NCBI GenBank assembly: GCA_003135495.1
Contig: PLBX01000225.1
Location: 1,893-7,077, forward strand
Reading direction: 5' to 3'
DNA from: Acidobacteriaceae bacterium
GTDB taxonomy: Bacteria > Acidobacteriota > Terriglobia > Terriglobales > Acidobacteriaceae
DNA length: 5,185 nucleotides
The notes beneath the pieces were generated by a model. It searched no databases. It had not been told where the DNA came from and worked only from the letters and a program-made list of their open reading frames with translations. The position numbers and the translations under genes were made by a program. Below are positions 1 through 5,185 of the stretch, in pieces; the stretch's first letter is position 1, and every line of letters begins with the position of its first letter.

Positions 1-2
1 CT

Positions 3-791
3 GAGCGTCCCAAGCTGATTATCGGCGGCGGCAGCGCGTATCCGCGAATCATCGACTTTGCCCGCATGCGTCAGATTGCCGACAAAGTCGAAGCCCTCTA
101 TCTCGTCGATATGGCGCACTTCGCAGGCCTGGTCGCTGGCGGAGCCCATCCCTCACCAGTTCCCCACGCGCATATCGTAACGTCAACCACCCACAAAACT
201 CTTCGCGGACCTCGTTCCGGCATGATCCTGAGCAAGCAGGAATTCGCCGCCGCCATCGACAAAACAGTTTTCCCCGGCATGCAGGGAGGCCCGCTGGTTC
301 ATATCATGGCTGCCAAAGCGGTCTGCTTCCTCGAAGCATCGCAGCCAAGTTTCCGCGACTACGCGCGACAGATTGTGGCCAACGCAAAAGTTATGGCCGA
401 AGCGCTCGCGGCGGAGGGCTATCGCATCATCTCCGGCGGTACCGATACGCATCTCATGCTCGTCGACGTTTTCGCCAAGGGCATGCTGGGAAGCGAAGCG
501 GAGAAAGCGCTTGGCGAAGCCGGCATCACCGTCAATAAAAACGCGATTCCGTTTGACACGAATCCTCCGATGAAGCCGAGCGGCATTCGCATCGGCACCC
601 CGGCCATCACTACGCGTGGCATGAAAGAAGCCGAGATGCGGCAGATCGCACACTGGATCGCGGAGGCACTCAATCATCGCACCGACACCGCAATGTTGAG
701 CAAAATCCGCAAGCAGGTGCTCGGAATGGCCGATGAGTTCCCGCTCTATGCCGAGCGTCGCGCCAAAGCCCCGGCAGAAGTTAGAGCATAA
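3..791 (+). CDS. glyA: Serine hydroxymethyltransferase, 5'-truncated by the window edge
   Basis: This PLP enzyme interconverts serine plus tetrahydrofolate and glycine plus 5,10-methylene-THF in the cytoplasm, feeding one-carbon units to purine, thymidylate and methionine synthesis. The frame is open from base 3, so the true start lies outside the window; 262 residues are visible against roughly 415-430 for the family, so about 160 N-terminal residues are missing. Visible hallmarks are the [11 protein letters not shown] segment right at the edge, VDMAH (Asp codon 108-110 and His codon 117-119, the cofactor-ring contacts), the Schiff-base lysine in [10 protein letters not shown] (codon 195-197), the FPGMQGGP segment, and [11 protein letters not shown], whose Arg (codon 588-590) should bind the substrate carboxylate. 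It ends normally with a FPLY-type C-terminus and TAA. An internal ATG at 66 is not the start, because conserved family sequence continues upstream of it. No active-site residue in the visible part looks altered. Identification is from recalled family motifs and is very secure. Confidence 0.97.
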   Translation, partial: ERPKLIIGGGSAYPRIIDFARMRQIADKVEALYLVDMAHFAGLVAGGAHPSPVPHAHIVTSTTHKTLRGPRSGMILSKQEFAAAIDKTVFPGMQGGPLVHIMAAKAVCFLEASQPSFRDYARQIVANAKVMAEALAAEGYRIISGGTDTHLMLVDVFAKGMLGSEAEKALGEAGITVNKNAIPFDTNPPMKPSGIRIGTPAITTRGMKEAEMRQIAHWIAEALNHRTDTAMLSKIRKQVLGMADEFPLYAERRAKAPAEVRA

Positions 792-801
792 CCTTATACC
801 G

Positions 802-825
802 TTGTCATCCTGAGCGAAGCGAAGA
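802..825. repeat. Dispersed intergenic repeat, GTCATCCTGAGCGAAGC type
   Basis: Just after the glyA stop lies a block reading GTCATCCTGAGCGAAGC followed by a second GAAG unit. I recall this word as a highly repeated intergenic element in acidobacterial and some other soil-bacterial genomes, usually close to a gene's 3' end. Within the window it occurs only once, so its repeat status is from memory and not shown here. It directly abuts the large inverted repeat that follows. It has no start codon with a coding signal and is not part of a gene. Confidence 0.55.
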
Positions 826-920
826 AGAGCTTTGACCACTAAGGGCACGAAGGTTCACGAAGTAGAACTTCTCGAGCCGTCCTTCGTGGACCTTCGTGCC
901 CCGTAGTGGTGAAAGCTCTT
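825..920. repeat. Long imperfect inverted repeat, ~39-bp arms with 19-nt loop
   Basis: The left arm (825-862) and right arm (882-920) are reverse complements over about 39 positions with only three mismatches and one single-base gap. Both arms begin or end with AAGAGCTTT and share ACCACTA and GCACGAAGGT blocks. The 19-base centre (863-881) contains a CTCGAG palindrome. Transcribed from either strand this would fold into a very stable hairpin. It lies between glyA and the glycosyltransferase gene and could slow or end transcription or protect the glyA 3' end, but no T-run follows, so it is not a classical intrinsic terminator. The arm resembles 'ACCACTAAGG-CACGAAGG' repeats that I recall as dispersed in acidobacterial intergenic DNA. 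There is no transposase and no evident target-site duplication. Confidence 0.85.
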
Positions 921-1010
921 CCGCATTTGCCCACGCCGCTGGGATGCGGAGCCCTTCGCTCTGCGAAATTCCTTGTGCCCCTCTATGCTGCCTGTGATTA
1001 AATCCAATCT

Positions 1011-2183
1011 GTGAAAGTAGCCATCGACATCCGTCGCATGACGGAATTTGGGGTGGGGACCTACATCCGGAATGTGGTCCGCACCTTGGCGCGCTTGGAC
1101 CTCGAGAGCGATTATTTCCTGATTGGATCTCCGGCAAAAGTCGCCGAATGTGGTCCACTGCCACCAAATTTTCACACCGTAGAACTCCACAGCCGCGACG
1201 ATACGTTTCGAGGCAATCGCGAATTTAGAGCCATTGTTCGCCGCGTCGGTTGTGACGTAGTTCACATTCCCCACATGTTCTGGATTCCACGTGGCCTCGG
1301 GTGCCCCTACATTCTCACCGTTCACGATTTGTTAGAACACATGTATGGATCGCGCAATGCCTCCAGTCTGCGGCGCGCAATGCACTTTTACCTGACCCGG
1401 CGCGTCTTGCGCAAAGCGGCCCGCATCATCGCCGTTTCTCAGTTCACCAAGAATGAAATTGAGAAATTGTTGTCCATCGCCGACGAGCGCATCGAGGTTG
1501 TCTACAATGCGATTGACGAACGTTTTTTGCACGGCCATGCCACCGAAGCCGATCGCGAAATGATTGCGCAACGCTACCTCGTGAACTATCCGTTTATTTT
1601 GTACGCCGGCGCAATTCGTCCGCACAAAAACGTAGTGCGTATTATTGAGGCATTTTCCGCTCTGAAAAGTGAATTGTTGAAGGAGACCGGGAAAGAGCAA
1701 CAATTCGCCGATCTGAAGCTCATCATCATCGGAGACGACTTATCGAGCCATCCGCGGCTGCGGCGCACCGTAGTGCGCGGCGGTGTGCAGAATGATGTAC
1801 GTTTTTTGGGATTTGTGCCAATCGACGTCCTGCGAATTTTCTATGATGTCGCCAAAGTTTTTGTCTTCCCCTCGCTTTATGAAGGATTCGGATTGCCTCC
1901 GCTCGAAGCGATGGCCCATGGAACTCCAGTCGTCACCTCGAACACGTCGAGCTTGCCGGAAGTCGCGGGCAACGCGGCTTTGCTGGTCAATCCAGAAAAC
2001 GTGTTTGAGATTCGGCGAGGGCTGCAGCGCGCGCTGCTCGATCCGATTCTTCGCACTCGAATGAAACAACTCGGTTACGAGCAAGCCCAGCGCTTTTCGT
2101 GGACTAACTCCGTTTCCAGGATCCTCGAAATCTACCGCGAAGTAGCCGGTGAACGCGTGTCACACACCGTAGCCGCCGACTGA
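1011..2183 (+). CDS. GT4-family glycosyltransferase (GT-B fold), complete
   Basis: A 390-residue cytoplasmic or membrane-associated glycosyltransferase, predicted to move a sugar from a nucleotide-sugar donor to a glycan or lipid-linked acceptor; the exact sugar is not readable. The N-terminal Rossmann half (1-~185) opens with KVAIDIRRM and the acceptor-side GVGTYIRN loop (residues 14-22), then has TVHDLLEHMYG (103-113) and AVSQFTKNEI (141-150). The C-terminal Glycos_transf_1 half (~195-380) shows LYAGAIRPHKN (R203 and K206, the usual donor-phosphate pair), LIIIGDD (237-243), VRFLGFVP (263-270) and the retaining-GT4 EX7E motif E291-E299 in EGFGLPPLE, followed by GTPVVTSNTSSLPEV. Length is normal. 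GTG at 1011 is chosen because the first beta strand begins immediately after it; the next in-frame ATG (1038) would remove that strand. No clear Shine-Dalgarno precedes it. The repeat-bearing spacer upstream separates it from glyA, and 66 bases separate it from the membrane glycosyltransferase. It is similar in style to mannosyl- or rhamnosyltransferases of O-antigen and exopolysaccharide loci. Confidence 0.93.
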   Translation: MKVAIDIRRMTEFGVGTYIRNVVRTLARLDLESDYFLIGSPAKVAECGPLPPNFHTVELHSRDDTFRGNREFRAIVRRVGCDVVHIPHMFWIPRGLGCPYILTVHDLLEHMYGSRNASSLRRAMHFYLTRRVLRKAARIIAVSQFTKNEIEKLLSIADERIEVVYNAIDERFLHGHATEADREMIAQRYLVNYPFILYAGAIRPHKNVVRIIEAFSALKSELLKETGKEQQFADLKLIIIGDDLSSHPRLRRTVVRGGVQNDVRFLGFVPIDVLRIFYDVAKVFVFPSLYEGFGLPPLEAMAHGTPVVTSNTSSLPEVAGNAALLVNPENVFEIRRGLQRALLDPILRTRMKQLGYEQAQRFSWTNSVSRILEIYREVAGERVSHTVAAD

Positions 2184-2231
2184 GGCCAACTCTTACTTCC
2201 CGCATCGACATTCCCACTCTTATCGCTCCCG

Positions 2232-2237
2232 TATAAT
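2232..2237 (+). promoter_or_regulatory. Candidate -10 box TATAAT, near-leaderless start for the membrane glycosyltransferase
   Basis: A perfect sigma-70-type TATAAT sits 12 bases upstream of the ATG at 2250. If used, transcription would begin around 2243-2246, giving a leader of only about four to seven bases, which fits the absence of any Shine-Dalgarno there. The -35 side is poor: TCGACA at 2205-2210 lies 21 bases away, longer than the usual 16-18. It may give the gene a promoter separate from the GT4 gene, or the match may be chance. Confidence 0.4.
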
Positions 2238-2249
2238 GAACTTTCTACG

Positions 2250-4169
2250 ATGAATTCCGGCGCCACGCCTGCTAACGACCACTCCCAATTTCAAACCTCA
2301 TCCTATCCAATAAGAATTGATTCGCCGGCGCTCGCCTACAATCGCCTGTTTTCTAACTGGCGGATAGCCATTCTTGTCCTGATCGCGCTCTGGGCGGTCG
2401 TCTACCTGTCTGGCTTGTCGCATCCCGCACTGCTCGACGATGCCGACACTGTCCACGCCGAGGCCGCGCGCGAAATGCTGCAGCGCCACGATTGGGTGAC
2501 CCTATATGTGAATAACATCCGCTATCTGGAAAAAGCCCCGCTGATGTATTGGTGCGTCGCCGCAAGCTATAAGCTTTTCGGCATCAGCGAATGGAGCACG
2601 CGCTTTCCCCTGATGCTGATCGTGCTCGCCATGGTTCTCTCCACATACGGTTTGGGACGCTGGGCTTTCGGCGGCGAAGGCGGATTCGATTCCGCGCTCG
2701 TACTCGCCACCGCGCTCGGCCCATTCCTTTTTACCCGCTTCCTGATTCCCGACGTAGCTGTAGGACTCTGGCTCACGCTAACGTTTTGGCTTTTTCTCAT
2801 AACGCTGCAACAAACAAGAGTTCAAAAGGAAGACCAACTCAAGCCCCCGCTGTGGACCTGCTGGAGCCTCGCCGCCGTGTGCGCCCTCAACGTGCTGACA
2901 AAGGGCTTGATCGGACTCGTCTTTCCATTTGGCGCGATCGGCCTCTATCTTCTTCTCACAGGAAACTTGCGGCACTTGCTGAAGCTGCGCCTGGTTTCGA
3001 GCACGCTGGTTTTTCTTGCGATCGCAGCACCCTGGCACATTCTCGCGGCTCTGCGAAATCCAACGCAAGGACACGTGCGCGGATTCCTATGGTTTTATTT
3101 CGTCAACGAACACATCCTGCGCTTCCTCAACAAGCGCATGCCCCGCGACTATGACACGGTCCCGCTCTTGCTCTTCTGGGCCTTACTGGTTTTATGGCTG
3201 CTGCCCTGGACAGTATTCATCCCGCAGTCGCTGCAAGAAATCCCAAGAAAGTGGCGTGAATTTCGTTCACAATTAACGCGCCGCCAGCAGGCGTATTTAT
3301 TGTTCTTTTTGTGGAACCTCGTAATCGTAGGCTTCTTCAGCCTCTCCACGCGGCAGGAATATTACACAATCCCGGCAATCCCGGGGTTGGCACTGCTCGT
3401 AGGTGGATGGCTGCAGCGAGAACGCGCATCCTCTGCAGACAGCCCGGAGCGCCGCAAGGGCCGCGTCTCGTCAATGGTGTTGCTGGCCGTCGGCCTACCG
3501 ATCGCGGCGGTAGGCTTCGCATTACTTTTCTTCTCCAAGGCGCCGCCGCCGGGCACGGATTTGTCCGACTTACTGCGAAAGAATCCGCAGGATTACGCGC
3601 TCTCTTTCGGACATTTTCTCGATTTAACTCCGCAAGCAATGGGAGCGTTCCGCGTACCCCTGTTCGGATTTTCCTTTGCGTTCTTAGCGGGCACGTTGGC
3701 AAACTGGATTTTGCGCCGTCGCGGCCGAGCCGGTGCCGGAAATTTTGCTCTCGCAGCAATGGCTGTCGTGCTGCTCGCCTGCGTTCGCATTGCGTTCGGC
3801 ATTTTCGCGCCAATTATTTCTTCGAAAGATCTGGCGATGGCGATTCGCGAACAGTATCGTCCCGGCGATCAGATCGTTGTAACCGGACTATACGAAAACG
3901 CGTCAACCCTTAATTTTTACACTGGCGTTCCCCTGCACAGCCTCCGCACTCCCGGAGGAAATATGTGGTACGGCACGCAATTTCCCGGGGCCCCAAAAGT
4001 TTGGGAGACACAGTCCTCGTTCGTCACAATGTGGGAAGGCCCCCAGAGAGTATTTTTGTGGACCGATCAGGACGAACCAGCCGCTCTGCGAGGCTTGACC
4101 AGCTACGTAGTGGCCAAGCGCGGCGGCAAAACTATTTTTTCGAATGAGCCAATGAAAACGTCGGAGTAG
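2250..4169 (+). CDS. ArnT/PMT_2-like membrane glycosyltransferase (GT-C fold), complete
   Basis: A 639-residue polytopic inner-membrane protein, predicted to transfer a sugar from a polyprenyl-phosphate carrier to an acceptor on the periplasmic face. After a ~35-residue polar N-terminus and first helix (~38-56) comes the first periplasmic loop with the catalytic-type acidic pair D63-D64 in LLDDADTVHAEAAREML, then DWVTLYVN and YLEKAPLMYW (92-101; E94 and K95 match the lipid-phosphate-binding EK of ArnT). Further family marks are LIPDVA (D168), TKGL (217-220), NEHILRF (286-292) and RQEYYTIPAIPGLALL (368-383). About 13 hydrophobic segments can be read (near 38, 118, 148, 169, 202, 218, 246, 303, 347, 372, 406, 466 and 498), matching the ArnT plan, then a ~120-residue soluble C-terminal domain (~521-639). 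The acceptor is unknown: lipid A aminoarabinose transfer is the best-known family role, but many relatives act on other glycans or proteins, so no symbol is given. It lies directly downstream of the GT4 gene on the same strand, suggesting a shared envelope-glycan role. Confidence 0.92.
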   Translation: MNSGATPANDHSQFQTSSYPIRIDSPALAYNRLFSNWRIAILVLIALWAVVYLSGLSHPALLDDADTVHAEAAREMLQRHDWVTLYVNNIRYLEKAPLMYWCVAASYKLFGISEWSTRFPLMLIVLAMVLSTYGLGRWAFGGEGGFDSALVLATALGPFLFTRFLIPDVAVGLWLTLTFWLFLITLQQTRVQKEDQLKPPLWTCWSLAAVCALNVLTKGLIGLVFPFGAIGLYLLLTGNLRHLLKLRLVSSTLVFLAIAAPWHILAALRNPTQGHVRGFLWFYFVNEHILRFLNKRMPRDYDTVPLLLFWALLVLWLLPWTVFIPQSLQEIPRKWREFRSQLTRRQQAYLLFFLWNLVIVGFFSLSTRQEYYTIPAIPGLALLVGGWLQRERASSADSPERRKGRVSSMVLLAVGLPIAAVGFALLFFSKAPPPGTDLSDLLRKNPQDYALSFGHFLDLTPQAMGAFRVPLFGFSFAFLAGTLANWILRRRGRAGAGNFALAAMAVVLLACVRIAFGIFAPIISSKDLAMAIREQYRPGDQIVVTGLYENASTLNFYTGVPLHSLRTPGGNMWYGTQFPGAPKVWETQSSFVTMWEGPQRVFLWTDQDEPAALRGLTSYVVAKRGGKTIFSNEPMKTSE

Positions 4170-4185
4170 AGTTCGTCTTCTGTTT

Positions 4186-4242
4186 TGAAGGGGCTCAGCC
4201 GCGCCGGGAAATCACAAAATCAATGCGGCTTTAGCCGCTGCG
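4186..4242. repeat. Dispersed REP-like intergenic element with GCGGCT/AGCCGC hairpin
   Basis: Seventeen bases after the membrane glycosyltransferase stop is a block beginning TGAAGGGGCTCAGCC and ending in GCGGCTTTAGCCGC (4225-4238), a perfect 6-bp stem with a 2-base loop. I recall the layout 'GAAGGGGC...GCC...AAAATCAATGCGGCTTTAGCCGCTG' as a common dispersed element between genes in acidobacterial genomes; only one copy is in this window, so that is memory and not proof. The hairpin might act as a weak transcription stop or an mRNA 3' stabiliser, but the nearest T-run (4249-4253) is eleven bases past the stem. Confidence 0.55.
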
Positions 4243-4306
4243 GGCGAGTTTTTCGGGTCACCGCGCAGACGCACGTCTGACCAGGAAATTTCTTAACAAT
4301 ACTGTA

Positions 4307-4313
4307 AAAGGAG
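4307..4313 (+). promoter_or_regulatory. Shine-Dalgarno AAAGGAG for the ALDH start
   Basis: AAAGGAG is a strong ribosome binding site eight bases before the ATG at 4322. It fixes that start, and it is the only clear Shine-Dalgarno among the three starts in the window. It belongs to the aldehyde dehydrogenase gene, whatever the status of the downstream chimera. Confidence 0.85.
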
Positions 4314-4321
4314 TCTTAGCT

Positions 4322-4471
4322 ATGGCCACCGCAGTCACCGCCCCATCAATTGATACCTACGTATCGAGCTTCGTAGCTCGAAAACAAAAACTCCTCATCA
4401 ACGGCAAATGGGTCGAAGCCGCCTCGGGCAAAACCTTCGCCACCTACAACCCCGCCACCGGCGAAGTCCTG
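4322..4471 (+). other. N-terminal fragment of an NAD(P)-dependent aldehyde dehydrogenase
   Basis: The first 50 residues match the start of ALDH-superfamily proteins: a short variable lead, then KLLINGKWVEAASGKTF and YNPATGEVL (42-50), the conserved entry to the NAD-binding domain. ALDHs oxidise aldehydes to carboxylates in the cytoplasm and are about 480-510 residues, so only a tenth is present. Composition matches the genes upstream, so this piece most likely belongs to the same genome as glyA and the glycosyltransferases. In an intact gene the sequence after GEVL would continue into a segment of the type (A)xVAEG-xxDID-AV-AAR, which is absent here. The substrate cannot be told. Confidence 0.85.
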
Positions 4472-5185
4472 CCCCCGATCCTCGGACCACCCCTCGACGG
4501 CACCGACGGGCATGACCGCATCGCCGACCCGACCTCAGCCGACGGATGGGCCCACGCCCAAGGACTCATGCAATTTCTGCCCAGCACCTGGGCCACCTGG
4601 GGCCGCGTTGCGCCCGGCCGACCCGCCGGCGCCACGCCAGACATCAACAACGCTTGGGACGCGATCTACAGCGCCGCCGGCTACCTGTGCGGGCCCGCCG
4701 GGCGCATCACCGACCTCAACGCCGCCATCCTGCGCTACAACCCCTCCCCCACGTACCTCCAAGCCGTGCTCGCCAAAGCCACCCAATACCAGGGCGGCGG
4801 GTTCGCCGGTCAGGGCAACGGACACTGGCTCGACTTCGCCCGCGGGCTCCTCGCCGCCATCGCCGCACCCGACACCCACAACAACGAGGCCGCCATCCTC
4901 ACCTGGATGGTCGCCGAACAACCCCCCAACTCACCCAACGCCGCGTTCAATCCGCTCAACATCCAAGCCCACGGCTATCCCAACGAAGCCGGCATCACCG
5001 GCACCTCCGGCACCGGACAGTTCAACTACACCGACTGGCAAACCGGCATCCAACAAACCGCAGCCTTCCTCAGCCAAAGCCGTTACGGCATCGTCAACGC
5101 CGACTTCCGTGGCGATGCCCCCGCCGCCCAAACCCTGGCCGCGATCCAAGCCTCCGGCTGGGCCGGCGGCGGCTACGGCGGCGGC
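4322..5185 (+). CDS. Chimeric open frame: ALDH N-terminus joined to lytic transglycosylase fragment, open at window end
   Basis: One uninterrupted frame of 288 codons runs from ATG 4322 to the last base without a stop. Its first 50 residues are aldehyde dehydrogenase; from residue 51 it is an unrelated peptidoglycan lytic transglycosylase (back half, GLMQF motif at 81-85), then a Gly-rich linker (158-167), a second lysozyme-like domain (~168-281) and a GWAGGGYGGG tail at the edge. The two halves differ sharply in GC (about 52% at 4381-4440, about 73% at 4501-4560) and codon choice: the second half uses C-ending codons almost exclusively apart from CAA for Gln. Neither enzyme would work: the ALDH catalytic Cys and Glu lie far beyond residue 50, and the transglycosylase's catalytic Glu motif and any signal peptide would lie before the join. 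I infer an assembly chimera, or less likely a real recombination product; it should not be treated as a genuine fusion gene without read support. The frame itself is certain. Confidence 0.6.
   Translation, partial: MATAVTAPSIDTYVSSFVARKQKLLINGKWVEAASGKTFATYNPATGEVLPPILGPPLDGTDGHDRIADPTSADGWAHAQGLMQFLPSTWATWGRVAPGRPAGATPDINNAWDAIYSAAGYLCGPAGRITDLNAAILRYNPSPTYLQAVLAKATQYQGGGFAGQGNGHWLDFARGLLAAIAAPDTHNNEAAILTWMVAEQPPNSPNAAFNPLNIQAHGYPNEAGITGTSGTGQFNYTDWQTGIQQTAAFLSQSRYGIVNADFRGDAPAAQTLAAIQASGWAGGGYGGG
4472..5185 (+). other. Actinobacterial-type lytic transglycosylase fragment plus second lysozyme-like domain
   Basis: From residue 51, PPILGPPLDGT leads into a region seen in actinobacterial secreted transglycosylases (GH23/SLT-like), which cleave peptidoglycan glycan strands outside the membrane. 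Motif II is GLMQFLPSTW (81-90), followed by INNAWDAIYSAAGYLCG (helix and Cys, ~108-124) and the motif III equivalent LRYNPSPTYLQAVLAKA (137-153). Motif I with the catalytic Glu, and the signal peptide, would lie before the join and are missing. After a GGGFAGQGNG linker, a second domain (168-281) with FNPLNIQ, SGTGQFNYTDWQTGIQQT and RYGIV resembles the lysozyme-like domain I recall from actinobacterial phage, conjugative or secreted cell-wall proteins. High GC and its codon bias point to an actinobacterium. The C-terminus is beyond the window. Confidence 0.7.

Noticed and set aside
183..848. Long minus-strand open frame (221 codons) opposite glyA
   Set aside because: It is antisense to strongly conserved SHMT sequence, its translation is rich in Arg, His and Cys with no domain pattern, and it runs into the repeat spacer. 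It is a shadow of high-GC codon use.
825..920. Insertion sequence or CRISPR-like array
   Set aside because: There is no transposase and no target duplication at the ends, and only two arms in opposite orientation with no spaced direct repeats.
984..989. TATGCT as a -10 box for the GT4 gene
   Set aside because: It matches only partly, no -35 lies at 16-18 bases, and the spacer may be repeat-derived. It is too weak to annotate.
855..1325. Minus-strand open frame of 156 codons covering the repeat spacer and the start of the GT4 gene
   Set aside because: It overlaps both the inverted repeat and clear GT4 coding sequence, and its translation resembles no family.
2236..2253. Five-codon mini-frame (ATG 2236 to TGA 2253) overlapping the ATG at 2250
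   Set aside because: It could be taken for translational coupling, but it has no ribosome binding site and its ATG overlaps the TATAAT box, so it is more likely chance.
2591..3154. Plus-strand +1-frame open frame of 187 codons inside the membrane glycosyltransferase
   Set aside because: The Arg/Pro/His-rich composition is typical of an out-of-frame reading, while the overlapping 639-residue frame has a complete family pattern and hydrophobic helices.
4225..4253. Intrinsic terminator after the membrane glycosyltransferase gene
   Set aside because: The 6-bp stem has only a two-base loop, and the T-run begins eleven bases past the stem, not immediately after it.
4535..4921. Minus-strand open frames of 128 and 72 codons (also 4931-5149) in the GC-rich end
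   Set aside because: They are antisense shadows of the C-ending codons of the transglycosylase fragment. Their Gly/Val-rich translations show no family motifs.
4322..5185. A genuine novel ALDH-transglycosylase bifunctional enzyme
   Set aside because: Both catalytic centres are missing, the two halves differ in GC by some 15-20 points in sampled blocks, and the predicted cell locations conflict. A join of unrelated DNA explains all of it.

Overview
The window is a 5.2-kb stretch with all coding on the + strand and reading frames open at both ends, so it is probably a whole short contig or a cut from one. From base 1 to about 4470 it looks like one genome of moderate GC (3841-3900 is about 52% GC by hand count). 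Codon use, dispersed repeats between genes and the protein types suggest an acidobacterium (Terriglobia/Koribacter-like). That placement rests on recalled repeat families and protein flavour, not on a search, and is moderately confident at best.

Layout: (1) 3-791, the C-terminal ~60% of serine hydroxymethyltransferase (GlyA) with the PLP lysine. (2) 792-1010, a non-coding spacer with a GTCATCCTGAGCGAAGC-type dispersed repeat and a near-perfect ~39-bp inverted repeat. (3) 1011-2183, a complete soluble GT4 glycosyltransferase with a GTG start. (4) 2184-2249, a short spacer with a consensus TATAAT box very close to the next start. (5) 2250-4169, a complete polytopic ArnT/PMT_2-like (GT-C fold) glycosyltransferase. 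(6) 4170-4321, a spacer with another dispersed hairpin repeat and a good Shine-Dalgarno. (7) 4322-5185, an open frame whose first ~50 residues are an aldehyde dehydrogenase N-terminus and whose remainder is the back half of an actinobacterial-type lytic transglycosylase followed by a second lysozyme-like domain and a Gly-rich end.

The two glycosyltransferases probably work in the same envelope process: a cytoplasmic sugar-nucleotide-dependent GT4 enzyme that builds a glycan or lipid-linked sugar, and a membrane GT that moves a sugar from a polyprenyl-phosphate carrier at the outer face. The acceptor cannot be told from the sequence. GlyA is housekeeping one-carbon metabolism with no evident link to them.

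The strongest oddity is at about 4471. There the protein family changes inside one frame, GC rises abruptly (4381-4440 about 52%, 4501-4560 about 73%), and both families lose their catalytic parts. I read this as a chimeric join, most likely a metagenome assembly error, rather than a new fusion protein. I see no convincing undescribed biological system here.
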